The position numbers were made by a program, and so were the translations under genes. From Kutzneria buriramensis (GTDB lineage: Bacteria > Actinomycetota > Actinomycetes > Mycobacteriales > Pseudonocardiaceae), in assembly GCF_003387475.1 (NCBI RefSeq), contig NZ_QUNO01000002.1:1-64000 (forward strand): 64,000 nucleotides of DNA, in the 5' to 3' direction. Within the stretch, counting starts at the first letter, position 1. Each line of letters starts with the position of its first letter. Below, one piece after another: positions 17,014 to 27,419 of the stretch. The notes under the pieces are model-generated. The model saw only the letters and a list, made by a program, of their open reading frames with translations. It did not search any database and was not told where the DNA came from.

Positions 17014-17942
17014 TCTCGTTGCGTAACCACGTCATCTCCATCGCCGCGGTGTTCCTCGCGCTCGCCGTCGGCGTCGTGCTCGGCTCCACGTCGCTGAGCA
17101 ACCGGGTGCTCGGCGGCCTCGCCGACGACCGGGCCAACCTGAGCAAGCAGGTGTCCGACCTCCAGTCCAAGCAGACCGACCTGAGCGGCCGGCTCACCGA
17201 CGCGGACCGCTACGCGCTGGCGACCGGCCCGCTGGCCGTGCACGGCGCGCTGGACGGCAAGTCGGTGGTGCTGATCACCACCGCGGACGCCAAGCCGACC
17301 GACCGGGACGGCGTCGCCGCGCTGCTGCGGGCCGCCGGCGCGAACGTCACCGGCGAGTTGCAGCTCACCGACGCGTTCACCGACCCGACGAAGTCCGACC
17401 AGCTCCGGTCGCTGGTGGCCCGGCTGCTGCCGGCCGGCGTGCAGCTGCCGACCGCCGCCGACCCGGGCACCCTTGCCGGCGGGCTGATCGGCCCGCTGCT
17501 GCTGCTCGACAAGACCACCGGCAAGCCGCAGGCGTCGCCGGACGAGACCGCCGCCGCGCTGACCGGCCTGGCCAGCGGCGGCTACGTCCGCCAGGGCCAG
17601 GGCCTGCACGCCGCGCAGCTGGCGCTGGTGCTCACCGGCGGTTCCGTCGGCGGCGACGCGGCCGCCGACCGGGCGGCGGTGATCGCCCGCTTCGCCACGC
17701 AGGTGCAGCGCTCCGGCGGCGGCACGGTGCTGGCCGGCCGCACCGGTTCCGCCGACAACTTCGGGCCGCTGGCCGTCGTCCGCGCCGACGGCTCGGTGCT
17801 GTCCACGGTGGACGACGTCGACAACGCCGCGGGCCAGGTCGTGACGGTGCTCGCGCTGCGGGACGCGGCCGCCGGCAAGACCGGCGCGTACGGCACCGCG
17901 GGCAACGCGCAGGCCCCCGCACCCGCTGCGCCGGCGGGCTGA
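17010..17942 (+). CDS. MctB/SteB-like copper transporter or coiled-coil envelope protein
   Basis: A 310-residue protein of the Rv1698 (MctB) and Cg1604 (SteB) family. An N-terminal membrane anchor (residues about 6-28, HVISIAAVFLALAVGVVLGS) is followed by a coiled coil (LADDRANLSKQVSDLQSKQ) and a mostly Ala/Gly-rich extracytoplasmic domain. MctB reduces copper accumulation in mycobacteria; SteB partners SteA in corynebacteria. The GTG start overlaps the steA stop. The Pro/Ala tail (QAPAPAAPAG) is low complexity. Confidence 0.88.
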   Translation: MISLRNHVISIAAVFLALAVGVVLGSTSLSNRVLGGLADDRANLSKQVSDLQSKQTDLSGRLTDADRYALATGPLAVHGALDGKSVVLITTADAKPTDRDGVAALLRAAGANVTGELQLTDAFTDPTKSDQLRSLVARLLPAGVQLPTAADPGTLAGGLIGPLLLLDKTTGKPQASPDETAAALTGLASGGYVRQGQGLHAAQLALVLTGGSVGGDAAADRAAVIARFATQVQRSGGGTVLAGRTGSADNFGPLAVVRADGSVLSTVDDVDNAAGQVVTVLALRDAAAGKTGAYGTAGNAQAPAPAAPAG

Positions 17943-17955
17943 GGTGCTACTGTGA

Positions 17956-20330
<2,375 letters not shown>

Positions 20331-20347
20331 CCCCCGCGAGTCCAACG

Positions 20348-20469
20348 AACCCCCGCGAGTCGCGCTCTGGGACACACCGAATGTTGACTTCGGGCGGAAA
20401 CGAGCTTCAAGGCTCAGTTCTGCACGAGACCTACATTCGGTGTGTCTGTGAGCGCGACTCGCGGGGGTT
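20348..20469. repeat. Palindromic repeat family A, copy 1
   Basis: Arms at 20348-20384 and 20433-20469 pair at 34 of 37 positions (ends AACCCCCGCGAGTCGCGCTC). The 48-base interior contains GAAACGAGCTTCAAGGCTCA. A second copy at 26007-26127 carries the same interior in reverse orientation, and a half copy lies at 51399. Here it separates convergent NUDIX and APH-like genes, so it may also serve as a terminator. Confidence 0.85.
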
Positions 20470-20472
20470 TGG

Positions 20473-21363
20473 TCAGCGGTAGGGGGTCCAGCGGGTGGTG
20501 GTGTCGCCGGTGCGGATGGAGTGCAGGCGGCGGCGGAGTTCGGTGCGGGCGTCGGTGTCGAGGGCGATGGGCAGGCCGACCGCCGCCAGCTTCAGCTCAC
20601 GGAGTTCCCGCAGCACGGGGAATCCCGGCCACCGCGTGACGTCGAAGCCGTAGGCGTCGGCGAGCTGCTGGTGGTGGTCGGTGCGGTGCTGGAACCGCAG
20701 CTGCCGCACGGCCACCGGCACCAGATCCCATTCACGGGGACCCACACAGGCTGTGTCGAGGTCGCACCAGATGGTGCCGCCGGGGGTGGCGATGAGGTTC
20801 CCGACCTGGGCGTCGCCGTGGATGACGCTCTCCGGCAGCTGGAACCGCACGGTCGCCAGCGCGGTCTCGATGGCGTCGCAGCGGCGGGCCAGCAGGTCCA
20901 GGTCGGCGCAGGGCCAGCCGCGTGTGCGGGCGTCGTGGATCCGGGTCCGCAGGTCGGTGACGGGATCCCAGCGTGGCAGGGCGGCGCCGGCGGCCGGCAC
21001 ACGGTGCAGCCGCCGCAGCAGTCTGGCCAGCTCGACGTTGGTGGGGACGCGGCCCGTGTCGGCGGCCCGCATCCAGAACGTGATGACGTGCTCGCCGACG
21101 TGCACGATCTGCGGCACGCCCCGGGCCGGCTGCACCACGGGCACCCGGTGCCGGTCCAGCAGCCGCGCGGCCTCCACGGCGGCCAGCGCCCGCCGGCGCA
21201 GGCCGGGCGTGAGCGTGATGCGCACGATGATCGGATGTCGTTCCAGCCGATAGACGGCGTTGTTGACACAGCGCACGAGCCGGGCGTCGGAGTCGTCCAG
21301 CCCGACGGTCCGACAGGCGCGCGCCAGCACCGACCTGATGTTCCCGAACTCGCCTGTGAGCAT
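20473..21363 (-). CDS. APH-family phosphotransferase-like protein
   Basis: A 296-residue protein of the aminoglycoside/choline kinase-like fold. The catalytic loop is VIHGDAQVGNLIA (HGDxxxxN) and the metal motif region is WCDLDTACVGPREWDL. An N-terminal kinase lobe with RLERHPIIVRIT includes the ATP-lobe strand. ATG 21363 is preceded by GGAAGGGGA; a TTG at 21384 is less likely. Whether it acts on an antibiotic, a sugar or another small molecule cannot be told from sequence. It is divergent from the GAF-ANTAR gene. Confidence 0.85.
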   Translation of the reverse strand: MLTGEFGNIRSVLARACRTVGLDDSDARLVRCVNNAVYRLERHPIIVRITLTPGLRRRALAAVEAARLLDRHRVPVVQPARGVPQIVHVGEHVITFWMRAADTGRVPTNVELARLLRRLHRVPAAGAALPRWDPVTDLRTRIHDARTRGWPCADLDLLARRCDAIETALATVRFQLPESVIHGDAQVGNLIATPGGTIWCDLDTACVGPREWDLVPVAVRQLRFQHRTDHHQQLADAYGFDVTRWPGFPVLRELRELKLAAVGLPIALDTDARTELRRRLHSIRTGDTTTRWTPYR

Positions 21364-21555
21364 CTGTCCCCTTCCGCCGGACAATGGGTACCCCCGGCGC
21401 GGGGACTCGACGCGTTTCGACGATACCTACGCTGTCGACGAGGCTGTAGTGGCCGCTGTTACGGTGACCCGGACCGAGGCCGAAATGCCCTCCCGGCCTG
21501 GCGCACCAGGTGGTACGGCTGCACGAGGGGGCCCGACGGCCGGGGATGGTGGCAG

Positions 21556-22269
21556 GTGGAGGACGGCCGGGCGCGTGAGGTCACCTCGTCCATCAACAAG
21601 ATGGCCCAGGACGAGGGGGCCCGGGTCGCCGTGCGCCACGTCTGCCAGGCCTGCGCCCAGCGGATGCGGGCCGTCGGCGTCGTCCAGTACGTGGTCTCCG
21701 ACCTGGGTCAGGGCGAGCCCGTCTACGCCACCGACCTGGCCGCCGAGCAGATCGCGGAACTCCAGGTGACGCTGGGCGAGGGCCCGGCGGTGGACACGCT
21801 GAGCGAGGAACGCCCGATGGTGGCCATCGACCTGACCACCGGCTCGCGCTGGCCGATGTTCTCGCAGGCGGCGGTGGAGGCGGGCGTGCGGGCGGTGTTC
21901 GCGTTCCCGTTGCAGATGGGCTCGATCGCGGTCGGCGTGCTGGAGGTCTACCGGTCCGAGCCGGGCGACCTGACCACCGTCGAGTACCGGGACGCGCTGC
22001 TCTACGCCGACGCCGCGATGGCCTTGCTGCTGGAACACGTCAACGACGAGCCCAGCACCCAGGAGCACGACCTGTTCGCGGGCGGCTTCGGCAGCCGCTG
22101 GGACATCGTGCACCAGGCCACCGGCGTGGTCTCGGTGCAGCTGCGCAGCGGCCTGAGCGAGGCATTCCTCCGCCTGCGGGGCCACGCCTTCCTGACCGGG
22201 CGCGGCCTCGCCGACGTCGCGGAGGACGTGATCGAGGGGCGGCTCCGCTTCGAGCCCGACGACGTCTAG
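21556..22269 (+). CDS. GAF-ANTAR RNA-binding regulator
   Basis: A 237-residue protein. A GAF domain (residues about 20-160; LGEGPAVDTLSEERPMVAIDL, then FAFPLQMGSIAVGVLEVYR) is followed by a C-terminal ANTAR domain (about 175-235; IVHQATGVVSVQLRSGLSEA, LRGHAFLTGRGLADVAEDVI). ANTAR proteins bind paired hexaloop RNA hairpins as antiterminators. The signal for this GAF is unknown. GTG 21556 is the only in-frame start near the domain. It converges on the next gene with a 4-bp stop overlap. Confidence 0.88.
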   Translation: MEDGRAREVTSSINKMAQDEGARVAVRHVCQACAQRMRAVGVVQYVVSDLGQGEPVYATDLAAEQIAELQVTLGEGPAVDTLSEERPMVAIDLTTGSRWPMFSQAAVEAGVRAVFAFPLQMGSIAVGVLEVYRSEPGDLTTVEYRDALLYADAAMALLLEHVNDEPSTQEHDLFAGGFGSRWDIVHQATGVVSVQLRSGLSEAFLRLRGHAFLTGRGLADVAEDVIEGRLRFEPDDV

Positions 22270-22673
22270 ACGCGGTCCAGATACACCACCGGGATGCGGC
22301 GGCTCGTCTTCTGCTCGTACTCGGCGAAGCCCGGCATGACCGAGACCGCGTTGGCGTACAGGCGGTCGCGCTCGGCGTCGTCGTCGACGGAGGTGGCCCG
22401 CGCCTGGTACTTGTCCGTGCCGACCTCCACGGTGAGATCGGGGTTGGCGACCAAGTTGTGGTACCAGGCCGGGTGCTTGGGTGCGCCGGCGGCCGACGCG
22501 ATGACGTAGATCCGGTCGCCGTCGTGGAAATAGACGACCGGGTTGGTGTGCGGCTTGCCGCTCTTGGCGCCGGTGGTGGTCATCAGCACCAGCTCCGCGC
22601 CCTCGAAGGGGCCGCCGACCTTGCCGCCGTTGGCCCGAAATTCCTCGATCACCTGGGTGTTGAAGTCAGTCAT
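22266..22673 (-). CDS. Deazaflavin (F420)-dependent nitroreductase-family protein
   Basis: A 135-residue DDN/DUF385-type oxidoreductase with a split-beta-barrel fold. Typical motifs are LVLMTTTGAKSGKPHTNPVVYF, PAWYHNLVANPDLTVEVG and ERDRLYANAVSVMPGFAEYEQ. Family members use F420H2 to reduce nitro compounds or quinones, which is common in F420-producing actinomycetes. The ATG at 22673 gives the usual short N-terminus. It converges with the GAF-ANTAR gene and is divergent from an MFS exporter, with a strong palindrome between. Confidence 0.9.
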   Translation of the reverse strand: MTDFNTQVIEEFRANGGKVGGPFEGAELVLMTTTGAKSGKPHTNPVVYFHDGDRIYVIASAAGAPKHPAWYHNLVANPDLTVEVGTDKYQARATSVDDDAERDRLYANAVSVMPGFAEYEQKTSRRIPVVYLDRV

Positions 22674-22706
22674 GCCCGGAACAACACCTCCGGTGGCCGA
22701 TTGATG

Positions 22707-22722
22707 CCCCCCGATCGGGGGG
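22707..22722. promoter_or_regulatory. Perfect 16-bp palindrome between divergent genes
   Basis: CCCCCCGATCGGGGGG lies 34 bp before the deazaflavin-type gene and 78 bp before the MFS gene. A shared operator is the simplest reading; a stem-loop is the alternative. Confidence 0.45.
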
Positions 22723-22799
22723 ATTGTCGACCGGATCTGCGGGCGTACCGTGCGTGACAGCCGGGACGCGGCTGGTGATCGACCTCGGGGGAGGCGCGC

Positions 22800-24038
22800 A
22801 TGGCCCGGTTCGGTGATGTCTTCGCCAACCGCGAGTACCGGGCTCTGCTGTCGGCGTACACGATCTCCATGGCCGGCGACCAGTTCGCCCGGGTCGCGGT
22901 GTCGGTGCTGGTGTTCGACCGCACGAGGTCGCCCGCGCTGACCGCGTTGACCTACGCCCTGACGTTCCTGCCCGACCTGCTCGGCGGGCCGCTGCTGGCC
23001 GGCATCGCCGACCGGTGTCCGCGCCGGACCGTGATGATCACCGCCGACGTGCTGCGGGCCGTGCTGGTCGTGATCATGGCGATGCCCGGCACCACGTTCC
23101 TGGGGCTCGCCGGGTTGCTGGTGGTCGTGCAGCTGGCCGCGTCGCCGTCGAACGCGGCGCGGGGCGCCCTGCTGCCGCAGATCCTCACCGACGAGGAGTA
23201 CCCGATCGGCCAGGCCGGGCTGTCCTCGGCCGGGCAGGCGGCACAGGTGGCGGGCTTCGCCGGCGGCGGCGCATTGATCCTCGCCATCGGCACGAGTGGG
23301 GTCCTGCTTGCGGATGCCGCCACTTTTGCCGCATCCGCTGCACTCGCGCTGCTCGGTATCCGGCATCGGGACGCCGCCGCGACCTCCACCGACCTCGTGA
23401 AGCGGAGCTGGGGCAGCGACCTCGTCGCCGGGTTCCGGCTCGTCGCGACCACGCCGCAGCTGCGGGCGTTGATCGCGTTCGCCTGCGTGTCCGGCATCTA
23501 CATCGCGGGGGAGGCGCTGGCCGCCCCGTACGCGGCGGAGCTGGGCGGCGGGCCCACGTTGGTCGGGCTGCTGTTCGCAGGCTTCGCCGCCGGGGCGGTC
23601 GCCGGCATGCTGGTGCTGGCCCGGTTGTCGACCGCGACGCGCCTGCGCGCGCTGCCGATGTTGGCCGTCGGCTCGTGCCTGCCGCTGGTGCTGTGCGCGG
23701 TCGATCCGCCGGCGGCGGTCGTGGTGGCGTTGTTCGTGATCAGCGGCTTCGCCAGCGGGTATCAGGTCACCGCCAGCACGACGTTCATGCAGCTGGTGCC
23801 CGATGACCGTCGGGGTCAGGCGTTCGGGCTGGCCGTCACCGCGCTGAAGGTGTCGCAGGGCGTCGGCGTCGGGCTCGCCGGACTGGTCGCGGACTGGGTC
23901 GGCCCGCACGGGACCGTCGCGCTCGCCGGCGTCATCGGGGTGGCCTTCGCGTCCGGCGTCGGCCTGCTGTGGCGGGCCGCGGGCGGCGGATCGGCCGCGT
24001 CCACGACGCGACCGACACCCGCCCCGGAACCTGGTTAG
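22800..24038 (+). CDS. MFS transporter, MFS_3/enterobactin-exporter-like
   Basis: A 412-residue permease with about 12 hydrophobic segments. It starts FGDVFANREYRALLSAYTISMAGDQFARVAVSVLVFDRT, the usual N-terminus of the MFS_3 branch of actinobacterial exporters. The GIADRCPRR loop corresponds to motif A. The ATG is preceded by GGGGGAGG. The substrate is unknown. The Thr/Pro-rich tail is cytoplasmic. The tiny peptide gene at 24045-24125 converges on its 3' end. Confidence 0.9.
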   Translation: MARFGDVFANREYRALLSAYTISMAGDQFARVAVSVLVFDRTRSPALTALTYALTFLPDLLGGPLLAGIADRCPRRTVMITADVLRAVLVVIMAMPGTTFLGLAGLLVVVQLAASPSNAARGALLPQILTDEEYPIGQAGLSSAGQAAQVAGFAGGGALILAIGTSGVLLADAATFAASAALALLGIRHRDAAATSTDLVKRSWGSDLVAGFRLVATTPQLRALIAFACVSGIYIAGEALAAPYAAELGGGPTLVGLLFAGFAAGAVAGMLVLARLSTATRLRALPMLAVGSCLPLVLCAVDPPAAVVVALFVISGFASGYQVTASTTFMQLVPDDRRGQAFGLAVTALKVSQGVGVGLAGLVADWVGPHGTVALAGVIGVAFASGVGLLWRAAGGGSAASTTRPTPAPEPG

Positions 24039-24044
24039 CGACCG

Positions 24045-24125
24045 TCAGCGCCATTCGCTGGGACGGCCGACGCGGCGCCACTCGGAGGGACGGCCGGTGC
24101 GGGGGGACTCGCTGCGCTTGATCAT
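24045..24125 (-). CDS. Very small basic peptide with a duplicated GRPSEWR motif
   Basis: A 26-residue reading frame on the minus strand. ATG 24125 has a GGAGG site six bases upstream. The peptide starts MIKRSESPRT and then carries GRPSEWR twice, separated by RV. The two copies use different Ser codons (TCC, AGC) and different Glu codons (GAG, GAA), which suggests selection on the peptide rather than a recent DNA duplication. It is divergent from the diguanylate cyclase gene at 24239 and ends 6 bp from the MFS stop. I recognise no family. It might be a leader peptide, a nucleic-acid-binding peptide or a small regulator. Confidence 0.55.
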   Translation of the reverse strand: MIKRSESPRTGRPSEWRRVGRPSEWR

Positions 24126-24238
24126 GATGTGCCTCCGTGTGGGCGTGGAGCGTGATTTTCGTTTCCCCCGTGCGGAGCACGACACTGTGTCGATCCCTGA
24201 TTACAGTGACTGTTTTCCGGGGACGGGGGTGCCGCGAC

Positions 24239-25549
24239 GTGAATCGGGTCGACCCACGCCGCTGGCGTCTATGGTCTCTCCCACGTGGACTTCTCGCGTA
24301 CGTCGTCGTGGTGGAGGTCGCGACCGTACTCATGCTGGTGACGGCCGCGTCACTGACCCCGATTACGTCCACGTCGTGGCTCTGGTTCGGCCTGTTGCTG
24401 GGTGCTTCCGTGATTCACCTCGAAGCCGCCCAGGGAATCGAACGTATTCGCGAAGTCTCAGCCGAGGGCAGCCCGTACACGCATATGCAGAGCGTCTGGT
24501 ATTTCGCCGGCGTCCTGTTGTTGCCGCTGCCGCTGCTGACCGCGTTGATCATTCTGTCGTTCACCCACGAGTGGTTCCGGGTGTTCCGCGGGCAGGCGAT
24601 CGCGTACCGGAAGGTCTTCTCCGCGGCGACCGTCGTGCTCGCCGTCGGCGGCGCCCAGCTGGTGCTGGCCGCGTTCTTCCCGGCCGTCGGCCCGCCCTAC
24701 GCCGCCCAGCTCGGCGGCCCGATCGGGGCGCTCGCCGTGATCGTCGCCGGGCTGGCCTACCGGCTGGTCAACTACGCCCTGGTGGTCGGGGCCATCGTCG
24801 CGTCCAACCCCGAGCAGCCGGCCCGCAAGGCCCTCGGCCACGCCTCCGACCAGCTGATCATCGCCGCCAGCGTCGGCCTCGGCTACGCCGTCGGCGTGTT
24901 CACCGTGGACCGGCCGTGGTCCATGCCGATCCTGCTGGTCACCGTGCTCGCCCTGCACATGGGGCTGCTGCTGCCGCAGTTCCGGATCGCCGCGCACACC
25001 GACTCCCGGACCGGCCTGGTGGACGCCGCCTGGTGGTCCGACCGCGCCGCCGACCAGCTCGACCGGGCGCGGCGGCTGGCCCGGACCGTCGGCGTGCTGA
25101 TGATCGACCTGGACCACTTCAAGCAGGTCAACGACCGGTACGGGCATCTGGCCGGCGACCAGGTGCTGACCGCCGTCGCCGAGACCGTCAAGCACTCCGT
25201 GCGGTCCCTCGACCTCGTCGGGCGGTGGGGCGGCGAGGAGTTCGCCGTGCTGGTGCCGGCCGTCGGCGTCGACGAGCTGCACGCCGCCGCCGAACGCGTG
25301 CGGGCCGCCGTGCAGGCGCTGGCCGTGGAGACGTGCGACCTCGAGGGGCGCGGCGTCACCGTCAGCGGGCTGACCGTGTCCGTCGGGGCCGGGCTGTTCC
25401 CGGGGACCGCCGTCGAGCTCAGCGACCTGTTGCTCGCCGTCGACGGCGCCCTGTTCCAGGCCAAGCGCCAGGGCCGCAACCGCACCGTGATGACCACCCG
25501 CATCGTCGCCGCCCCCGCCGAGGAACCCGCCCGCGAACGCACCGCCTAA
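24239..25549 (+). CDS. Membrane diguanylate cyclase (GGDEF) 1
   Basis: A 436-residue protein. The first 260 residues hold about 6-7 hydrophobic segments (LLAYVVVVEVATVLMLV and later). A C-terminal GGDEF domain follows: TDSRTGLVDAAWW, MIDLDHFKQVNDRYGHLAGD and the active-site GRWGGEEFAVL (GGEEF, competent). It should make cyclic di-GMP in response to a membrane-sensed signal. The GTG at 24239 has a GGGGGTG-type site upstream. It is a paralogue of the gene at 26127-27419, with the same layout and conserved blocks such as FAGVLLLP. It converges on the 149-residue unknown protein with a 4-bp overlap. Confidence 0.9.
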   Translation: MNRVDPRRWRLWSLPRGLLAYVVVVEVATVLMLVTAASLTPITSTSWLWFGLLLGASVIHLEAAQGIERIREVSAEGSPYTHMQSVWYFAGVLLLPLPLLTALIILSFTHEWFRVFRGQAIAYRKVFSAATVVLAVGGAQLVLAAFFPAVGPPYAAQLGGPIGALAVIVAGLAYRLVNYALVVGAIVASNPEQPARKALGHASDQLIIAASVGLGYAVGVFTVDRPWSMPILLVTVLALHMGLLLPQFRIAAHTDSRTGLVDAAWWSDRAADQLDRARRLARTVGVLMIDLDHFKQVNDRYGHLAGDQVLTAVAETVKHSVRSLDLVGRWGGEEFAVLVPAVGVDELHAAAERVRAAVQALAVETCDLEGRGVTVSGLTVSVGAGLFPGTAVELSDLLLAVDGALFQAKRQGRNRTVMTTRIVAAPAEEPARERTA

Positions 25550-25995
25550 GACTTCAGGCGGATGGTGGCGGCGGGGTCGTCGTTGCCGAGGTACCAGAGG
25601 TGTCCGGCCGGTGCCGGCGGGTACTCGCCCTCGATGATCCGGATCAGCGCCTCGCCAAGGGTGACGATCCGCTTCGTGCTCACCGCGTTGCCGCCGCGCC
25701 AGATCACCGTGGCGTCGTCCAGAACCCGCCACTCGGCCGCCTCGGCCGCGGTGATCACTTCCTTCGTCGCCAACCTGGCGCAGGCGGCGTGTATCAGCGC
25801 TATGAACGCCGTCTCGCGGCCGTCGGTCCACTCGTCCAACGGAACCGCGGAGTTCGCGCCGACCACCGCATTCCTTCGCAGCTCCGGCTCCCACTCGGAC
25901 GGCTCCGCCGCCATCTCGGCGAACAGGACCGACAGGCTGACGTCGTAGACCCAGTACAGGTCGTCGCCGTAGTCCACCGGCACCGTGCGACTCAC
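25546..25995 (-). CDS. Hypothetical protein between two diguanylate cyclases
   Basis: A 149-residue soluble protein of unknown function. It is rich in Trp and acidic residues (YGDDLYWVYDVSLSVLF, WRVLDDATVIWRGG), with no signal peptide or membrane segment. It resembles no family I can name. Its start is 12 bp from a palindromic repeat (26007-26127), beyond which the second GGDEF gene ends on the same strand. Its 3' end overlaps the first GGDEF gene stop by 4 bp. A role in that signalling pair is only a guess from position. Confidence 0.7.
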   Translation of the reverse strand: MSRTVPVDYGDDLYWVYDVSLSVLFAEMAAEPSEWEPELRRNAVVGANSAVPLDEWTDGRETAFIALIHAACARLATKEVITAAEAAEWRVLDDATVIWRGGNAVSTKRIVTLGEALIRIIEGEYPPAPAGHLWYLGNDDPAATIRLKS

Positions 25996-26006
25996 CCCCG
26001 AAACCT

Positions 26007-26127
26007 ACCCCCGGCGAGTCACGCTTGGCGTCAGGGCGAAATGCGGTGTCGTGCAGAACTGAGACCTGAGGCTCGTTTCTGCCTGAAACCGCATTTCGGT
26101 GTGTCTGTGAGCGCGACTCGCGGGGGT
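26007..26127. repeat. Palindromic repeat family A, copy 2
   Basis: About 120 bp with terminal arms ACCCCCGGCGAGTCACGC and GCGCGACTCGCGGGGGT. The interior (GTGCAGAACTGAGACCTGAG and on) is the reverse complement of the interior of copy 1 at about 90 percent identity. It abuts the stop codon of the second GGDEF gene. Confidence 0.85.
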
Positions 26128-27419
26128 CAGAAGCTGACTACGCGGTTGCGGCCGCTGTTCTTGGCGCTGTACAGGGCGGTGTCGGCGGCGTGCAGGAGGC
26201 GGTCGACGACCGTGCCGGCGGTGGGGTACATGGCGACGCCGATCGACACCGACAGGTCCTTGATCACCCGGCCGTCGTCGGCGAAGTCGACGGGCACCAC
26301 CAGTTCGCTCACCGCGTGCCGGATGCGCTCCGCCACCGTCACCACGTGCGCCTCGCCGACCCCCGGCAGCAGCACCACGAACTCCTCGCCGCCGAACCGC
26401 CCGACGGAGTCGTACGAGCGGACCTGCGCCGTGATCGTGTCGGCCACCGCCTTCAGCGCCAGGTCGCCGGCCAGATGCCCGTACGTGTCGTTGACCTGCT
26501 TGAAGTGGTCCAGGTCGACCATCAGCACACCGGTCGTCTCGTTGGTGCGGCCGGCGCGGGCCAGCTCGCTGGTGGCCAGGTTGTGCCACCCGAGCGTGTT
26601 GAACAGCCCCGTCTTCTCGTCCTTGGTGGCCGCGACCTCCAACTGCCTGACCAGCACGCCGCGGTGCAGCACGAGCAGCGGCGGCACCACCATCACCACC
26701 AGCACCGGCTGCGTCGCCATGGCCAGCGCGGTCAGCGTGCCCAGGCACAGCGTCGCCAGCTCGACCAGGTTGTCCGCCCAGCCGCCGAACAGCTCCCGGA
26801 TGGAGCGGCGCGTCATGTTCAGGGCGCCGAGGATCAGCAGCGCGTTCGCGACGAAGTACGCCGCCACCGTGCCGGCGATCGCCCCCACGCCGAGCCACCC
26901 CTGCGTCAGTGCGTCGCCGATTCCGGTCACGCCGAACAGGCCCAGCACCAGCCGCGCCACGTAGCAGGTCAGCACCACCACCGACGCGTTGATCACGCTG
27001 CGGAACGCCGGCACCCGCTGGAGCCGGTACCAGCTGCGCAGCGCCAGGTGCGTGTACAGGATCGCGACCAGGGCCGCCACCAGCGCCGGCGGCAGCAGCA
27101 GGACGCCCGCGAACGTCCACACCGACGTCATGTTGATGTGCGGCGTGCCGTTCACCCGCCGGCGGACCCGCTCGACCTGCCGGCCCAGCTCCGACTGCGT
27201 GATGCCCAGGACGGCCAGGGCCAGCGTCACCAGCACGTCTTTAGCGCCGGGTTGAACCCAGGCGGCCGCCAGCACCGTACTTCCGACCGCGACGGCCTCG
27301 GTGACCAGACAGAACGCGATCAGCCGCGGCCGCTGCCGCCACAGAGTCCATCGACCGGGAGTGACCAGGAGGTCACGGACGTGCACCGAGGAGCCAATGC
27401 CCGGCCCGGTGTCGTTCAT
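26127..27419 (-). CDS. Membrane diguanylate cyclase (GGDEF) 2
   Basis: A 430-residue protein organised like the paralogue at 24239-25549: multiple membrane segments in residues 25-245, then a GGDEF domain with KDEKTGLFNTLGWH, MVDLDHFKQVNDTYGHLAGD and GRFGGEEFVVLLPG. The GGEEF loop is intact, so cyclase activity is expected. No RxxD-type inhibitory site was recognised. The ATG at 27419 has a GGAG site seven bases upstream. The two paralogues point toward each other across an unknown gene and a palindromic repeat. Confidence 0.9.
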   Translation of the reverse strand: MNDTGPGIGSSVHVRDLLVTPGRWTLWRQRPRLIAFCLVTEAVAVGSTVLAAAWVQPGAKDVLVTLALAVLGITQSELGRQVERVRRRVNGTPHINMTSVWTFAGVLLLPPALVAALVAILYTHLALRSWYRLQRVPAFRSVINASVVVLTCYVARLVLGLFGVTGIGDALTQGWLGVGAIAGTVAAYFVANALLILGALNMTRRSIRELFGGWADNLVELATLCLGTLTALAMATQPVLVVMVVPPLLVLHRGVLVRQLEVAATKDEKTGLFNTLGWHNLATSELARAGRTNETTGVLMVDLDHFKQVNDTYGHLAGDLALKAVADTITAQVRSYDSVGRFGGEEFVVLLPGVGEAHVVTVAERIRHAVSELVVPVDFADDGRVIKDLSVSIGVAMYPTAGTVVDRLLHAADTALYSAKNSGRNRVVSF

